A DNA stretch of 7,055 nt from Chloroflexota bacterium (GTDB lineage: Bacteria; Chloroflexota; UBA6077), in assembly GCA_021806765.1 (NCBI GenBank), contig JAJZQR010000281.1, positions 1 through 7,055 on the forward strand, written 5' to 3'. The position numbers were made by a program, and so were the translations under genes. Shown piece by piece: positions 1-5,996 of this stretch. Under the pieces are notes generated by a model, which was given only the letters and a program-made list of their open reading frames with translations, ran no database searches and was not told the DNA's origin. Position 1 is the stretch's first letter. Each line of letters begins with the position of its first letter.

Positions 1-30
1 AATGGGGGTCAAGGGCTATAGAAGAAGGGT

Positions 31-85
31 CCGGACACGCAGAGGGGGCGCTTCGTCGAACGAAGCGCCCCCTCTGCGTGTCCGG
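31..85 (-). terminator. Long perfect hairpin after the DUF4388 gene, likely terminator
   Basis: Arms at 31-55 and 61-85 are perfect reverse complements (25 bp). T56 and A60 can also pair, giving a 26-bp stem with a 3-base loop. The hairpin begins 6 bases past the stop codon of the minus-strand DUF4388 gene, which suits a transcription terminator or a 3'-end-protecting structure. The minus strand after the stem reads ACCCTTCTTCTA, which is pyrimidine-rich but not a true U-run, so it is not a textbook intrinsic terminator. It could equally be a copy of a dispersed palindromic repeat, or serve an unseen gene to the left. Confidence 0.6.
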
Positions 86-91
86 TTCCTG

Positions 92-898
92 CTACTTGCG
101 GCCGAAGAGCCTGGCGAAGGTTCCGGGTTTGGTCTCCTCGGCCTCCCCCGTCTCCCACGATTCCTTGGGTGGAGGTGGGATGAACTCCACTTCTGCCACG
201 TCGGCCAGCCCGCCCTTGATAAGGCGGTAGGCCACCTGGCGGACCGCGAAGTCGTCCAGTCCCAATCGATGGGCGACCTCCCCCAGCGGGGTATTGCCCG
301 CGAGGCTGGCCACCATCCTCCATTCCTCAAGGCTGAAGGAGACCTCTTTCAGCTGTTGCCGAGGCTCCGGCAGCAGCCGGAGCGGTCGCTCCAGGCTGGG
401 TATGAAGGAGGTGAGAAGCTGCCACTCCTCTAGGTAGCCTCGCCCCTTTTCCAGGACTGGGCTCAGGTCGGTGTTTGCCAGGATGTCCTCGTCGGCAGGG
501 GAAGATCCGACGTCGAATCGGAAACTGCCTTCGGGCCAGGTCAGCAGGGAGTAGAGATCGGCCAGGGACCTCTCCCGCACGAACTCCACTATCTGCTCCC
601 GGGAGAGCTTCCCCTGGTCCTCCAGGAGGAGCCCGACCGCCTGCTCCGAGGGTGGGGCCTGGGAACTGATCAGCTCGTACTGATCCCGGTCGATCCGCCC
701 TGCCTTGAAGAGGAGCGTTGCCAGACCATCAGAGCGCGATTCGGGCGGCCTGACCTTGGTCATCTGCCCGTCTTCGAAGTAGATGATTGCCGTTTCGCCG
801 GCGTGCTGCAGGGTCAGCGCACCCGTCTTGTGGGTGACTTGCACCAGGGTAAGGAGTTGGAGAAGGCCGAAATCCTTGAGGTCTCCGCTCAGTGCCAC
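92..898 (-). CDS. DUF4388 (PATAN-like) domain protein with C-terminal winged-helix-like region
   Basis: 268 residues, soluble, with no signal peptide or membrane segment. Residues 1-150 or so match the DUF4388/PATAN pattern: an opening like LSGDLKDFGLLQLLTLV, then a KTGALTLQ strand, an IIYFEDGQMTKV strand pair, a helical part beginning DGLATLLFKAGRI, and an LYSLLTWPEGSFRFD segment typical of the end of this domain. Residues about 190-235 (EEWRMVASLAG to LIKGGLADV) look like a small winged helix. Residues 236-268 form a proline-rich and charged linker ending in FARLFGRK. PATAN/DUF4388 domains are known from bacterial signalling proteins such as cyanobacterial PatA, and their biochemical role is poorly defined. 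Start: GTG at 896-898; an in-frame TAG at 905-907 (read on the minus strand) rules out a longer form. A strong promoter lies about 45 bases upstream. The gene is divergent from the multi-GAF kinase, so a role in the same signalling circuit is plausible but inferred. Confidence 0.88.
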   Translation of the reverse strand: MALSGDLKDFGLLQLLTLVQVTHKTGALTLQHAGETAIIYFEDGQMTKVRPPESRSDGLATLLFKAGRIDRDQYELISSQAPPSEQAVGLLLEDQGKLSREQIVEFVRERSLADLYSLLTWPEGSFRFDVGSSPADEDILANTDLSPVLEKGRGYLEEWQLLTSFIPSLERPLRLLPEPRQQLKEVSFSLEEWRMVASLAGNTPLGEVAHRLGLDDFAVRQVAYRLIKGGLADVAEVEFIPPPPKESWETGEAEETKPGTFARLFGRK

Positions 899-910
899 TG
901 CTCGCTAGAA

Positions 911-916
911 CCTCCC
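911..916 (-). promoter_or_regulatory. Ribosome binding site of the DUF4388 gene, long spacing
   Basis: On the minus strand this reads GGGAGG, a strong Shine-Dalgarno sequence, but it lies 12 bases from the GTG start at 898. That is longer than usual. No alternative in-frame start fits better, because an in-frame stop lies between the site and the start codon. Confidence 0.55.
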
Positions 917-944
917 AGCCTGTAAGGTGGGCCGAGCCGCTGGC

Positions 945-972
945 ATTATACTATGGAACTCCCCACGGTCAA
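945..972 (-). promoter_or_regulatory. Sigma70-type promoter for the DUF4388 gene
   Basis: On the minus strand the -35 box TTGACC (967-972) and the -10 box TATAAT (945-950) are separated by 16 bases. Five of six -35 bases and all six -10 bases match the consensus. Transcription would start near 938, giving a leader of about 40 bases that contains the GGGAGG ribosome binding site. This is the clearest promoter in the window and stands out against the high-GC background. Confidence 0.75.
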
Positions 973-984
973 GCCACGCAGGCC

Positions 985-1025
985 TGTTCAAAGGCGAAAA
1001 TGTGCCGTACTATTTGAACATAGTA
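985..1025. promoter_or_regulatory. Two overlapping inverted repeats, candidate operator in the divergent promoter region
   Basis: TGTTCAAA (985-992) and TTTGAACA (1013-1020) are perfect 8-bp inverted half-sites separated by 20 bases. The right half-site overlaps a second palindrome, TACTAT-TTGAAC-ATAGTA (1008-1025), with 6-bp perfect arms around a 6-base spacer. Both sit between the -35 box of the DUF4388 promoter and the kinase start, where a regulator could control both genes. Repeats this short can arise by chance, and no factor can be named from sequence alone. Confidence 0.4.
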
Positions 1026-1083
1026 GTCGGAACATCCAGTGCATCCCCTTTTCCTCACATATTCTTTCCGCTCAACCCCATAG

Positions 1084-1089
1084 AGGAGG
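1084..1089 (+). promoter_or_regulatory. Ribosome binding site deciding the kinase start
   Basis: AGGAGG is a near-perfect Shine-Dalgarno sequence. It is 6 bases before GTG (1096) and only 3 before the overlapping in-frame TTG (1093), so GTG at 1096 is the better start. Later candidates at 1156 (GTG) and 1177 (ATG) have less convincing upstream signals. Confidence 0.7.
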
Positions 1090-1095
1090 CTCTTG

Positions 1096-4000
1096 GTGGC
1101 GCTGCGAAGGCGTATCCATGTACAAGCGGTCCCCGACAACGGGAAGGTCGGGGGGGTGAAGGCTCGGGGCAGAGAGATGCTGATAGTGTCGGTGGCCCGG
1201 GTGGCTGCTACCCTCAACTCGGAGCACGATCCGGAGAAGGCGCTGGAGTTGATCTGCCACGAAGCCCTCACCCTCTTCGCCGCCCACACGGCGGTACTGT
1301 GGGAGCCCCGGGGGGATCACCTGGTCGCCACGAAGGTCCTGGGGGTTTTCAGCCAGCAGATTCAGGGCTACCGCGTCCCAATCGACGACCCCGATACCTT
1401 CGCCTGCCGCTGCTTCCGCCAGCGGGAACCGGTCCTGGAAAACGGGCTGCTGGCGGGGAGACAGGGGAACCGCTTGATGGTCCAGTTGGCGCCGGCGGCG
1501 GCCGTGCTGTGCGTCCCCTTGATCCACCGAGAAGAGGTCCTGGGGGTGCTGGGGCTGCGGGACTGTGACGATCCCGATCACTACACTCAGGCCGACCTGG
1601 AGGCGGCCTCCCTCTTCGCCGATCTGGCTGCTGTGGCCATAGGCAACGCTCGACTCCAGGAGGAGGCCGAGCGAAGAGCCCGAGAGGCGGCTGTGCTCGG
1701 CAGGATCGGGCGGATCGTCGCCTCCGGTCGGGACCTGGTGGAGACTTCGGAGGCGTTTGCCCGCGAACTACGCAACCTGCTCTTCTTCCACCGGGTGGCC
1801 ATTGCCCTGCTGGAGGGCGGAGACCAGTATCGGATCTTTCTGGCCACCGGACTGGACGCATCGGGGTTCAGGCCCGGGACTCTTAGACCGCTGGCCGGCT
1901 CCGGCGTGGAGTGGGTGGTGCAGCACAAGCGTCCCCACGTGATCTACGATCTGGAGTTGGAGCAGATCTCTCCGTCGGACCAGGTGTACGTCGCTGCCCG
2001 CATGCGCTCCGTCGTTCGGGTGCCGCTGATCGAACGGGGGGAGGTGCTGGGTGCCATGACTCTGGTCTCGGCCACCCCGGGGGCCTACGGGGTGAGAGAG
2101 GTGGAGTTGCTGGAACAGGTGGCGGGACAGATCGCCGGGGTGTTTGCCAACGCCCAAATGACCGAGATCGAGCGCGGCCTTCTGGCTCGCCTGTCTTCCC
2201 TGCATCGCGTGACCGATGCCGCCCTTTCCGCCCTGGACCTGGACAGCCTGTTGGATTCCCTCCTGGAACGCTGTGTCGGGATCGTGGGGGCGGACGGTGG
2301 GATAATCCTGATGCTGGACGAGGGTGGCGAGGAGTTCACGGTCCAGGGCGCCCGATGGATGCCGGGAGAGGGACCCTGGGAGATTCGCAGGCGGCTGGGG
2401 GAGGGGATTTCGGGTAAGGTAGCTCTGGATGGGAAGCCCCGTCTCATTCTGGAGGCGGACGAGGAGGATCCCGCGGACGTGGTGGTTACCCGACAGCGGG
2501 GGATCCACTCGGTGCTGGCGCTGCCCCTGAAGGCACGGGGGAGGATTGTCGGTGTCTTCCGCCTGGAGAGCCGGCGACCGGCCCACTTCCACAGAGAACA
2601 CCTCCAACTGATGGAGGTGGCGGCCGAGCGGATGGCGCTGGCCATCGACAACGCCCGCCTCCTGCAGGAGGCCCGCAAGAGAGCCACCCACGAGGCCCTG
2701 ATCCACCAGATCGCTTCGGCCGTGGGCTCCTCCCTCGATCTGGATCAGGTGATGAGCCGGGCGGTGCATGAGTTGCAGCGGGCAACCGGGGTTTCCCGTT
2801 GTCTGGTAGCCCTGGTCGATCCCAAGAACGAGATGGCGCAACCGCGCTGGGAGGCCTGCGCACCTCAGGTTGCGCCTACGGTGTCGATTCGGATCCCCTG
2901 GGAGAACGCCCGCATGCAGGCGAGGCTGATGCAGCCGGAACCCGTGACCCTCCACGATCTGGAAGGCTCCTCGCTGCCGGAAGGGATGCTCGACGCGATG
3001 CGCACCCTGGGGGCGAGAGCCTTGCTGGTGGCTCCCCTGGTCCGAGGCAAAGAGCTGATTGGATTGGTGATGCTCCAGCAGATCGACCGGGCACGCCGGT
3101 GGACCGGGTGGGAGGTGGAGTTGGTCCGTGCGGTGGCCACGCAGTTGGTGGTGGCGGTGGAGAACGCCCGGCTCTATGGGGAGACGGACGAGCGGATGAG
3201 GGCCCGGGTGCGGGAACTGGGGAGCTTGCTCCGCCTCAGCAAGGCGGTGAGCGAGCAGCTCAGCCTGGACGTGGTGATGGAGCGTGCGGTGGAGGAGGGA
3301 GTCCGGGCGCTCAACGCCGACCGCTGCACCATCAACACGGTGGACTGGGAACGGAGGGTTCTCACGGTGAGGGCCGTTGGCCACAGAAACGGCGACGCCG
3401 GGGCAGGGGCGGGGATGGAGTTGCCTCTGGCCGATTTCCCCCACTCGGCCAGGGCCATGGCCAACAGGGAACCGACGATCCTCTCCACGAGCCACCCCTC
3501 GGCTTCCCCTGCGGAAGAAGCGCTGCTGAGACGGCTGAACATGGCGACGGCCATCGTGGTGCCTCTGGTCGTTGGGGACCGGGCCATCGGCACCGCCTCT
3601 TCCGGTCGAAAAGGGGACAAGCCAGACTTCTCGGAGGAGGATGCGGCGCTGGCTCGCGCGATGGCCGGACAGGTGGCGGTGGCCATGGAGAATGCCCGTC
3701 TGTTCCAGGAGGTGCAGGCTCAGAAAGCCCAAACGGAGGCTCTGCTCTCCTCTATGAGCGAGGGGGTTTGCGCCATCGATCTGGACGAGCGGATCACGGC
3801 CGTCAACCCGTGGCTGGAAGCCATGGTGGGGCGGCGCGCCGAGGACATGGTGGGCAAGCGATGCCGAACGGTGCTCCACCACACCGATCAGGAGGGCAAT
3901 CTGCTGTGCGAGGTCGCCTGCCCCCTGAGGGCGTCCCTGGAGGAGCGAAAGCCGACGGAACCCACCATGCTGTTCACTCAAACCGTCTGGGGCGAGCGAG

Positions 4001-4836
4001 TCCCCACACTGGTGAGTGTGGCACCCATGCGCAATGAGCTGATGGAGATCACAGGGGCTGTCTCGGTCTCTCGGGACGTCACCCGTGAGTGGCAGATGGA
4101 CAAGCTGAAGTCCAACATCATCTCCGTGGTATCCCACGAGTTCCGCACCCCCCTCACCAGCATCATCGGCTTCTCCGAACTGTTGGTGACCCGCGATCAG
4201 CCGGAGGAGGAGCGGAGGAGTTGTGCGCAGTTCATCTACAACGAGGGGCTGAAGCTGGAGGCTCTGGTTAACGACTTCCTGGACGTATCTCGCCTGGACG
4301 CGGGGCGGGTGGTGCTGAACCCCGAGCCGCTGGAGGTTGCCGTGGTGGTGGAGCAAAGCCTGGCCATGGTGAGCCTTCGGGCCTCCTCGCATCGGCTGTG
4401 GGCGGAACTGGAAGAGAACCTCCCTCTGGTGGAAGCCGATCCCGAGCGGCTCTCCCAGGTATTGGAGAATCTGCTCTCCAACGCCATCAAGTACTCGCTC
4501 GAGGGAACAGATATCGTGCTGCGAGCCAGGGCCGGCCGGGAAGATGGGGATGGCGACATCCAGTTCTGCAGCGCTGCGGCTGGGGACTGGGTGATCTTCA
4601 CCGTGGAAGATCACGGGTTCGGCATTCCCGACGATCAACTCCCCGACATCTTCACTCCCTTCCATCGGGTTCAGGGTGAGCTGACCAGGCGCATCCGAGG
4701 GACCGGCCTGGGGCTCTCTATCGTCAAGAGTCTGGTGGAGCTTCATGGTGGCAAGGTGTGGGTGGATAGCGAGGTTGGCGTGGGCAGCAAGTTCCACGTG
4801 GCCCTCAAAGCCTCGTTTCCTTGCGGCGACCGGTAG
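1096..4836 (+). CDS. Soluble sensor histidine kinase with five GAF domains and one PAS domain
   Basis: About 1246 residues from the GTG start. Five tandem GAF domains lie at roughly 40-187, 198-355, 360-522, 530-693 and 700-869. Each ends in an NAR/NAQ helix motif (Asn 184, 352, 519, 690, 866) that leads into a linker helix. A PAS domain follows (about 879-995), with Cys923, His928, His929, Cys938 and Cys942 clustered. HisKA spans about 1003-1070 with the H-box SHEFRTPL; the phospho-acceptor is His1014, and the HExxT pattern is typical of kinases that also have phosphatase activity. HATPase_c (about 1118-1238) shows the N-box (Asn1129), the G1 box DHGFGIPD (Asp1172), an F-box-like FTPF and the G2 box GTGLGL (Gly1202), so it appears catalytically intact. 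No transmembrane helix or receiver domain is seen, so it should act in the cytoplasm on a separate response regulator, none of which is encoded here. The ligands are unknown. It is divergent from the DUF4388 gene and is followed after 40 bases by a GNAT-like gene. Confidence 0.96.
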   Translation: MALRRRIHVQAVPDNGKVGGVKARGREMLIVSVARVAATLNSEHDPEKALELICHEALTLFAAHTAVLWEPRGDHLVATKVLGVFSQQIQGYRVPIDDPDTFACRCFRQREPVLENGLLAGRQGNRLMVQLAPAAAVLCVPLIHREEVLGVLGLRDCDDPDHYTQADLEAASLFADLAAVAIGNARLQEEAERRAREAAVLGRIGRIVASGRDLVETSEAFARELRNLLFFHRVAIALLEGGDQYRIFLATGLDASGFRPGTLRPLAGSGVEWVVQHKRPHVIYDLELEQISPSDQVYVAARMRSVVRVPLIERGEVLGAMTLVSATPGAYGVREVELLEQVAGQIAGVFANAQMTEIERGLLARLSSLHRVTDAALSALDLDSLLDSLLERCVGIVGADGGIILMLDEGGEEFTVQGARWMPGEGPWEIRRRLGEGISGKVALDGKPRLILEADEEDPADVVVTRQRGIHSVLALPLKARGRIVGVFRLESRRPAHFHREHLQLMEVAAERMALAIDNARLLQEARKRATHEALIHQIASAVGSSLDLDQVMSRAVHELQRATGVSRCLVALVDPKNEMAQPRWEACAPQVAPTVSIRIPWENARMQARLMQPEPVTLHDLEGSSLPEGMLDAMRTLGARALLVAPLVRGKELIGLVMLQQIDRARRWTGWEVELVRAVATQLVVAVENARLYGETDERMRARVRELGSLLRLSKAVSEQLSLDVVMERAVEEGVRALNADRCTINTVDWERRVLTVRAVGHRNGDAGAGAGMELPLADFPHSARAMANREPTILSTSHPSASPAEEALLRRLNMATAIVVPLVVGDRAIGTASSGRKGDKPDFSEEDAALARAMAGQVAVAMENARLFQEVQAQKAQTEALLSSMSEGVCAIDLDERITAVNPWLEAMVGRRAEDMVGKRCRTVLHHTDQEGNLLCEVACPLRASLEERKPTEPTMLFTQTVWGERVPTLVSVAPMRNELMEITGAVSVSRDVTREWQMDKLKSNIISVVSHEFRTPLTSIIGFSELLVTRDQPEEERRSCAQFIYNEGLKLEALVNDFLDVSRLDAGRVVLNPEPLEVAVVVEQSLAMVSLRASSHRLWAELEENLPLVEADPERLSQVLENLLSNAIKYSLEGTDIVLRARAGREDGDGDIQFCSAAAGDWVIFTVEDHGFGIPDDQLPDIFTPFHRVQGELTRRIRGTGLGLSIVKSLVELHGGKVWVDSEVGVGSKFHVALKASFPCGDR

Positions 4837-4876
4837 GGAGTTGTAGAATCCCTCAAGAGAAGGCCGGGAGGGGTTC

Positions 4877-5827
4877 TTGCCGACGATACGTGCCATCCGC
4901 CCCACAGACTTTGTTTCGCTGATATCCTTCTTGCGTCACGATGCCCACCGCGAAGTGACAGCCCCGCTCTGGCCCGAGGTCTGGGAAGAATCGAACGGCC
5001 GCGGTCGCTGGAGCTTCTTCTCCCGGCTGATCACCCGCAGCAGTGGGTCTCAGGTGTTGCTTTCCCTGCACGGTGGCGACGTGCGCGGCCTCGGCATAGC
5101 TCACCCGCGAGCGGGGAAGCTGGCCTGGGATGTAGAGGATCTCTTCGTTGCCGATAGCGATCGATCGGCTGGAGTGGATCTGCTGGAGCACCTGGCCGCC
5201 GAAGCGGCTCGGAGGGGGGCCAGGAGGCTCTTTCTGGTCACTCGGGTGGACGGTGACATGGCCAGGATCGCCAGCCACGCCGGTTTCGTGAACTACACAT
5301 CGGAAACCCTCTATTGTGCTCGGTTGTCCTCGGCTGCCGGCGAGAACGGGCTTCGCCGTGGGCGGCCCCGCCTTCGCCAGGACACCCCGGCTCTCTTTCA
5401 GCTCTACAACGCCGCCGTGCCCTGCAACGTGCGGAGCGCGGAGGCGATAACCATCGACGAATGGCTTTCCCTGGAGCGGGGAGGCAGGCTGTGGACCCCC
5501 AGCCTCGGAGGGAGCCGGCAGCATTTCGTGTGGGAGGGTGGAAGCAGCCTGGCAGGATGGCTTCAGCTCACCTTTGGCAGCAAGAGCCAGCACCTGGAGA
5601 TGTTGGTCCATCCGGGCGAGCGGGCGGCTACCGAGGAGATGCTGCTGTACTCCCTGAGCCAGACCAGCAGTCGGGTACCCGTCTACGTCACCCTTCGCGA
5701 CTATCAGCCGGAACTTGTCTCTCTGATGGAAGGCCGAGGGTTCAGACCGGTGGCCGACTACCTGGTCTTCGCCCGGCAGCTGGCGGTCCGGGTCCACGGG
5801 CGGGCCCTGGTGCCCGTGCGAGCCTGA
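4877..5827 (+). CDS. Tandem GNAT-like (acetyltransferase-fold) protein, probably degenerate
   Basis: 316 residues, soluble. The N-terminal half (about 1-150) follows the GNAT layout: an opening IRAIRPTDF, a central WDVEDLFV strand, the helix [22 protein letters not shown], and a closing [16 protein letters not shown]. The acetyl-CoA pyrophosphate-binding motif (R/Q-x-x-G-x-G/A) is only partly kept, as R96-S-A-G99-V-D101. The C-terminal half (about 165-300) repeats the pattern: [10 protein letters not shown] near the start, then [22 protein letters not shown], and a final [15 protein letters not shown]. It lacks the glycines of that loop, so this half may not bind acetyl-CoA. Start: TTG at 4877 behind GGGAGGGG (4866-4873); no other early in-frame start is evident. 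The 40-base gap from the kinase stop, with no terminator in it, suggests co-transcription. Its substrate, and whether it is enzymatic, cannot be told from sequence. Confidence 0.75.
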   Translation: MPTIRAIRPTDFVSLISFLRHDAHREVTAPLWPEVWEESNGRGRWSFFSRLITRSSGSQVLLSLHGGDVRGLGIAHPRAGKLAWDVEDLFVADSDRSAGVDLLEHLAAEAARRGARRLFLVTRVDGDMARIASHAGFVNYTSETLYCARLSSAAGENGLRRGRPRLRQDTPALFQLYNAAVPCNVRSAEAITIDEWLSLERGGRLWTPSLGGSRQHFVWEGGSSLAGWLQLTFGSKSQHLEMLVHPGERAATEEMLLYSLSQTSSRVPVYVTLRDYQPELVSLMEGRGFRPVADYLVFARQLAVRVHGRALVPVRA

Positions 5828-5829
5828 CA

Positions 5830-5875
5830 GTTCTGAGTTCTGGGTTCTGAGTGCTCAGAACCCAGAACTCAGAAC
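5830..5875 (+). terminator. Perfect hairpin after the GNAT-like gene, possible terminator
   Basis: Arms at 5830-5851 and 5854-5875 are perfectly complementary (22 bases). Steric limits leave about 21 bp closed by a 4-base GTGC loop. The stem starts 3 bases after the TGA stop at 5825-5827. No T-run follows, so factor-independent termination is uncertain. Its position suits the end of the kinase and GNAT-like transcription unit. Confidence 0.5.
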
Positions 5876-5884
5876 CCAGAACTC
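5831..5884. repeat. Heptamer repeat array in inverted and direct orientation
   Basis: The right side (5854-5881) is four direct heptamers, alternating CTCAGAA and CCCAGAA, followed by a partial CTC (5882-5884). The left side (5831-5851) is three heptamers in the opposite orientation: TTCTGAG, TTCTGGG, TTCTGAG. Seven units of one 7-base motif thus make up the hairpin plus an extra unit beyond it. This is low-complexity intergenic repeat DNA, possibly one copy of a dispersed family in this genome. Confidence 0.85.
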
Positions 5885-5983
5885 GGTTGCCGGCTGGCAA
5901 GCTTTATGCGCCTCCCAATCGGGCAGATCGATCTCCTGCTTCCGTTGTACAGGGGCGGGGGCAGCGGGCTATGCTGGCTCTCT

Positions 5984-5988
5984 GAGGT
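5984..5988 (+). promoter_or_regulatory. Ribosome binding site of the ATPase gene
   Basis: GAGGT lies 8 bases before the ATG at 5997 and 14 before the in-frame ATG at 6003, so the first ATG is favoured. Confidence 0.5.
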
Positions 5989-5996
5989 TGAACCGG

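Noticed and set aside
2..433. A plus-strand open frame covering the left edge, opposite the DUF4388 gene.
   Set aside because: It reads through the hairpin and through the antisense of a well-supported domain; composition and lack of motifs mark it as a shadow.
1096..3693. Possible bilin-binding (phytochrome-type) GAF domain, prompted by cysteines in GAF1 (ACRCF) and in later GAFs.
   Set aside because: None of the cysteines sits in a recognisable chromophore-attachment context, and the phytochrome PHY region is absent.
2799..4037. A 412-codon plus-strand frame inside the kinase gene.
   Set aside because: It is Gly/Arg-rich, low in hydrophobic residues and lacks any domain; it is an out-of-frame shadow of the kinase.
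1768..4905. A 1045-codon open frame on the minus strand, antisense to the kinase.
   Set aside because: Its product is rich in His, Gln, Pro and Arg with no recognisable domain, while the plus-strand frame encodes intact GAF, PAS and kinase motifs throughout. Long antisense open frames are expected in high-GC coding DNA.
4853..5797. A 314-codon minus-strand frame opposite the GNAT-like gene.
   Set aside because: It has no domain or ribosome-site support, and the opposite strand has GNAT-like features with a good ribosome binding site.
5831..5884. Heptamer array considered as a CRISPR-type array.
   Set aside because: There are no spacers between units and the unit is only 7 bases; it is a tandem and inverted simple repeat.
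5887..5900. Small inverted repeat TTGCC-GGCT-GGCAA.
   Set aside because: Five-base arms are too short to support a function without comparative data.
5945..5975. Possible promoter for the ATPase gene: TTGTAC with TATGCT.
   Set aside because: Only 3 of 6 and 4 of 6 consensus matches with a 19-base spacer; not distinguishable from chance.
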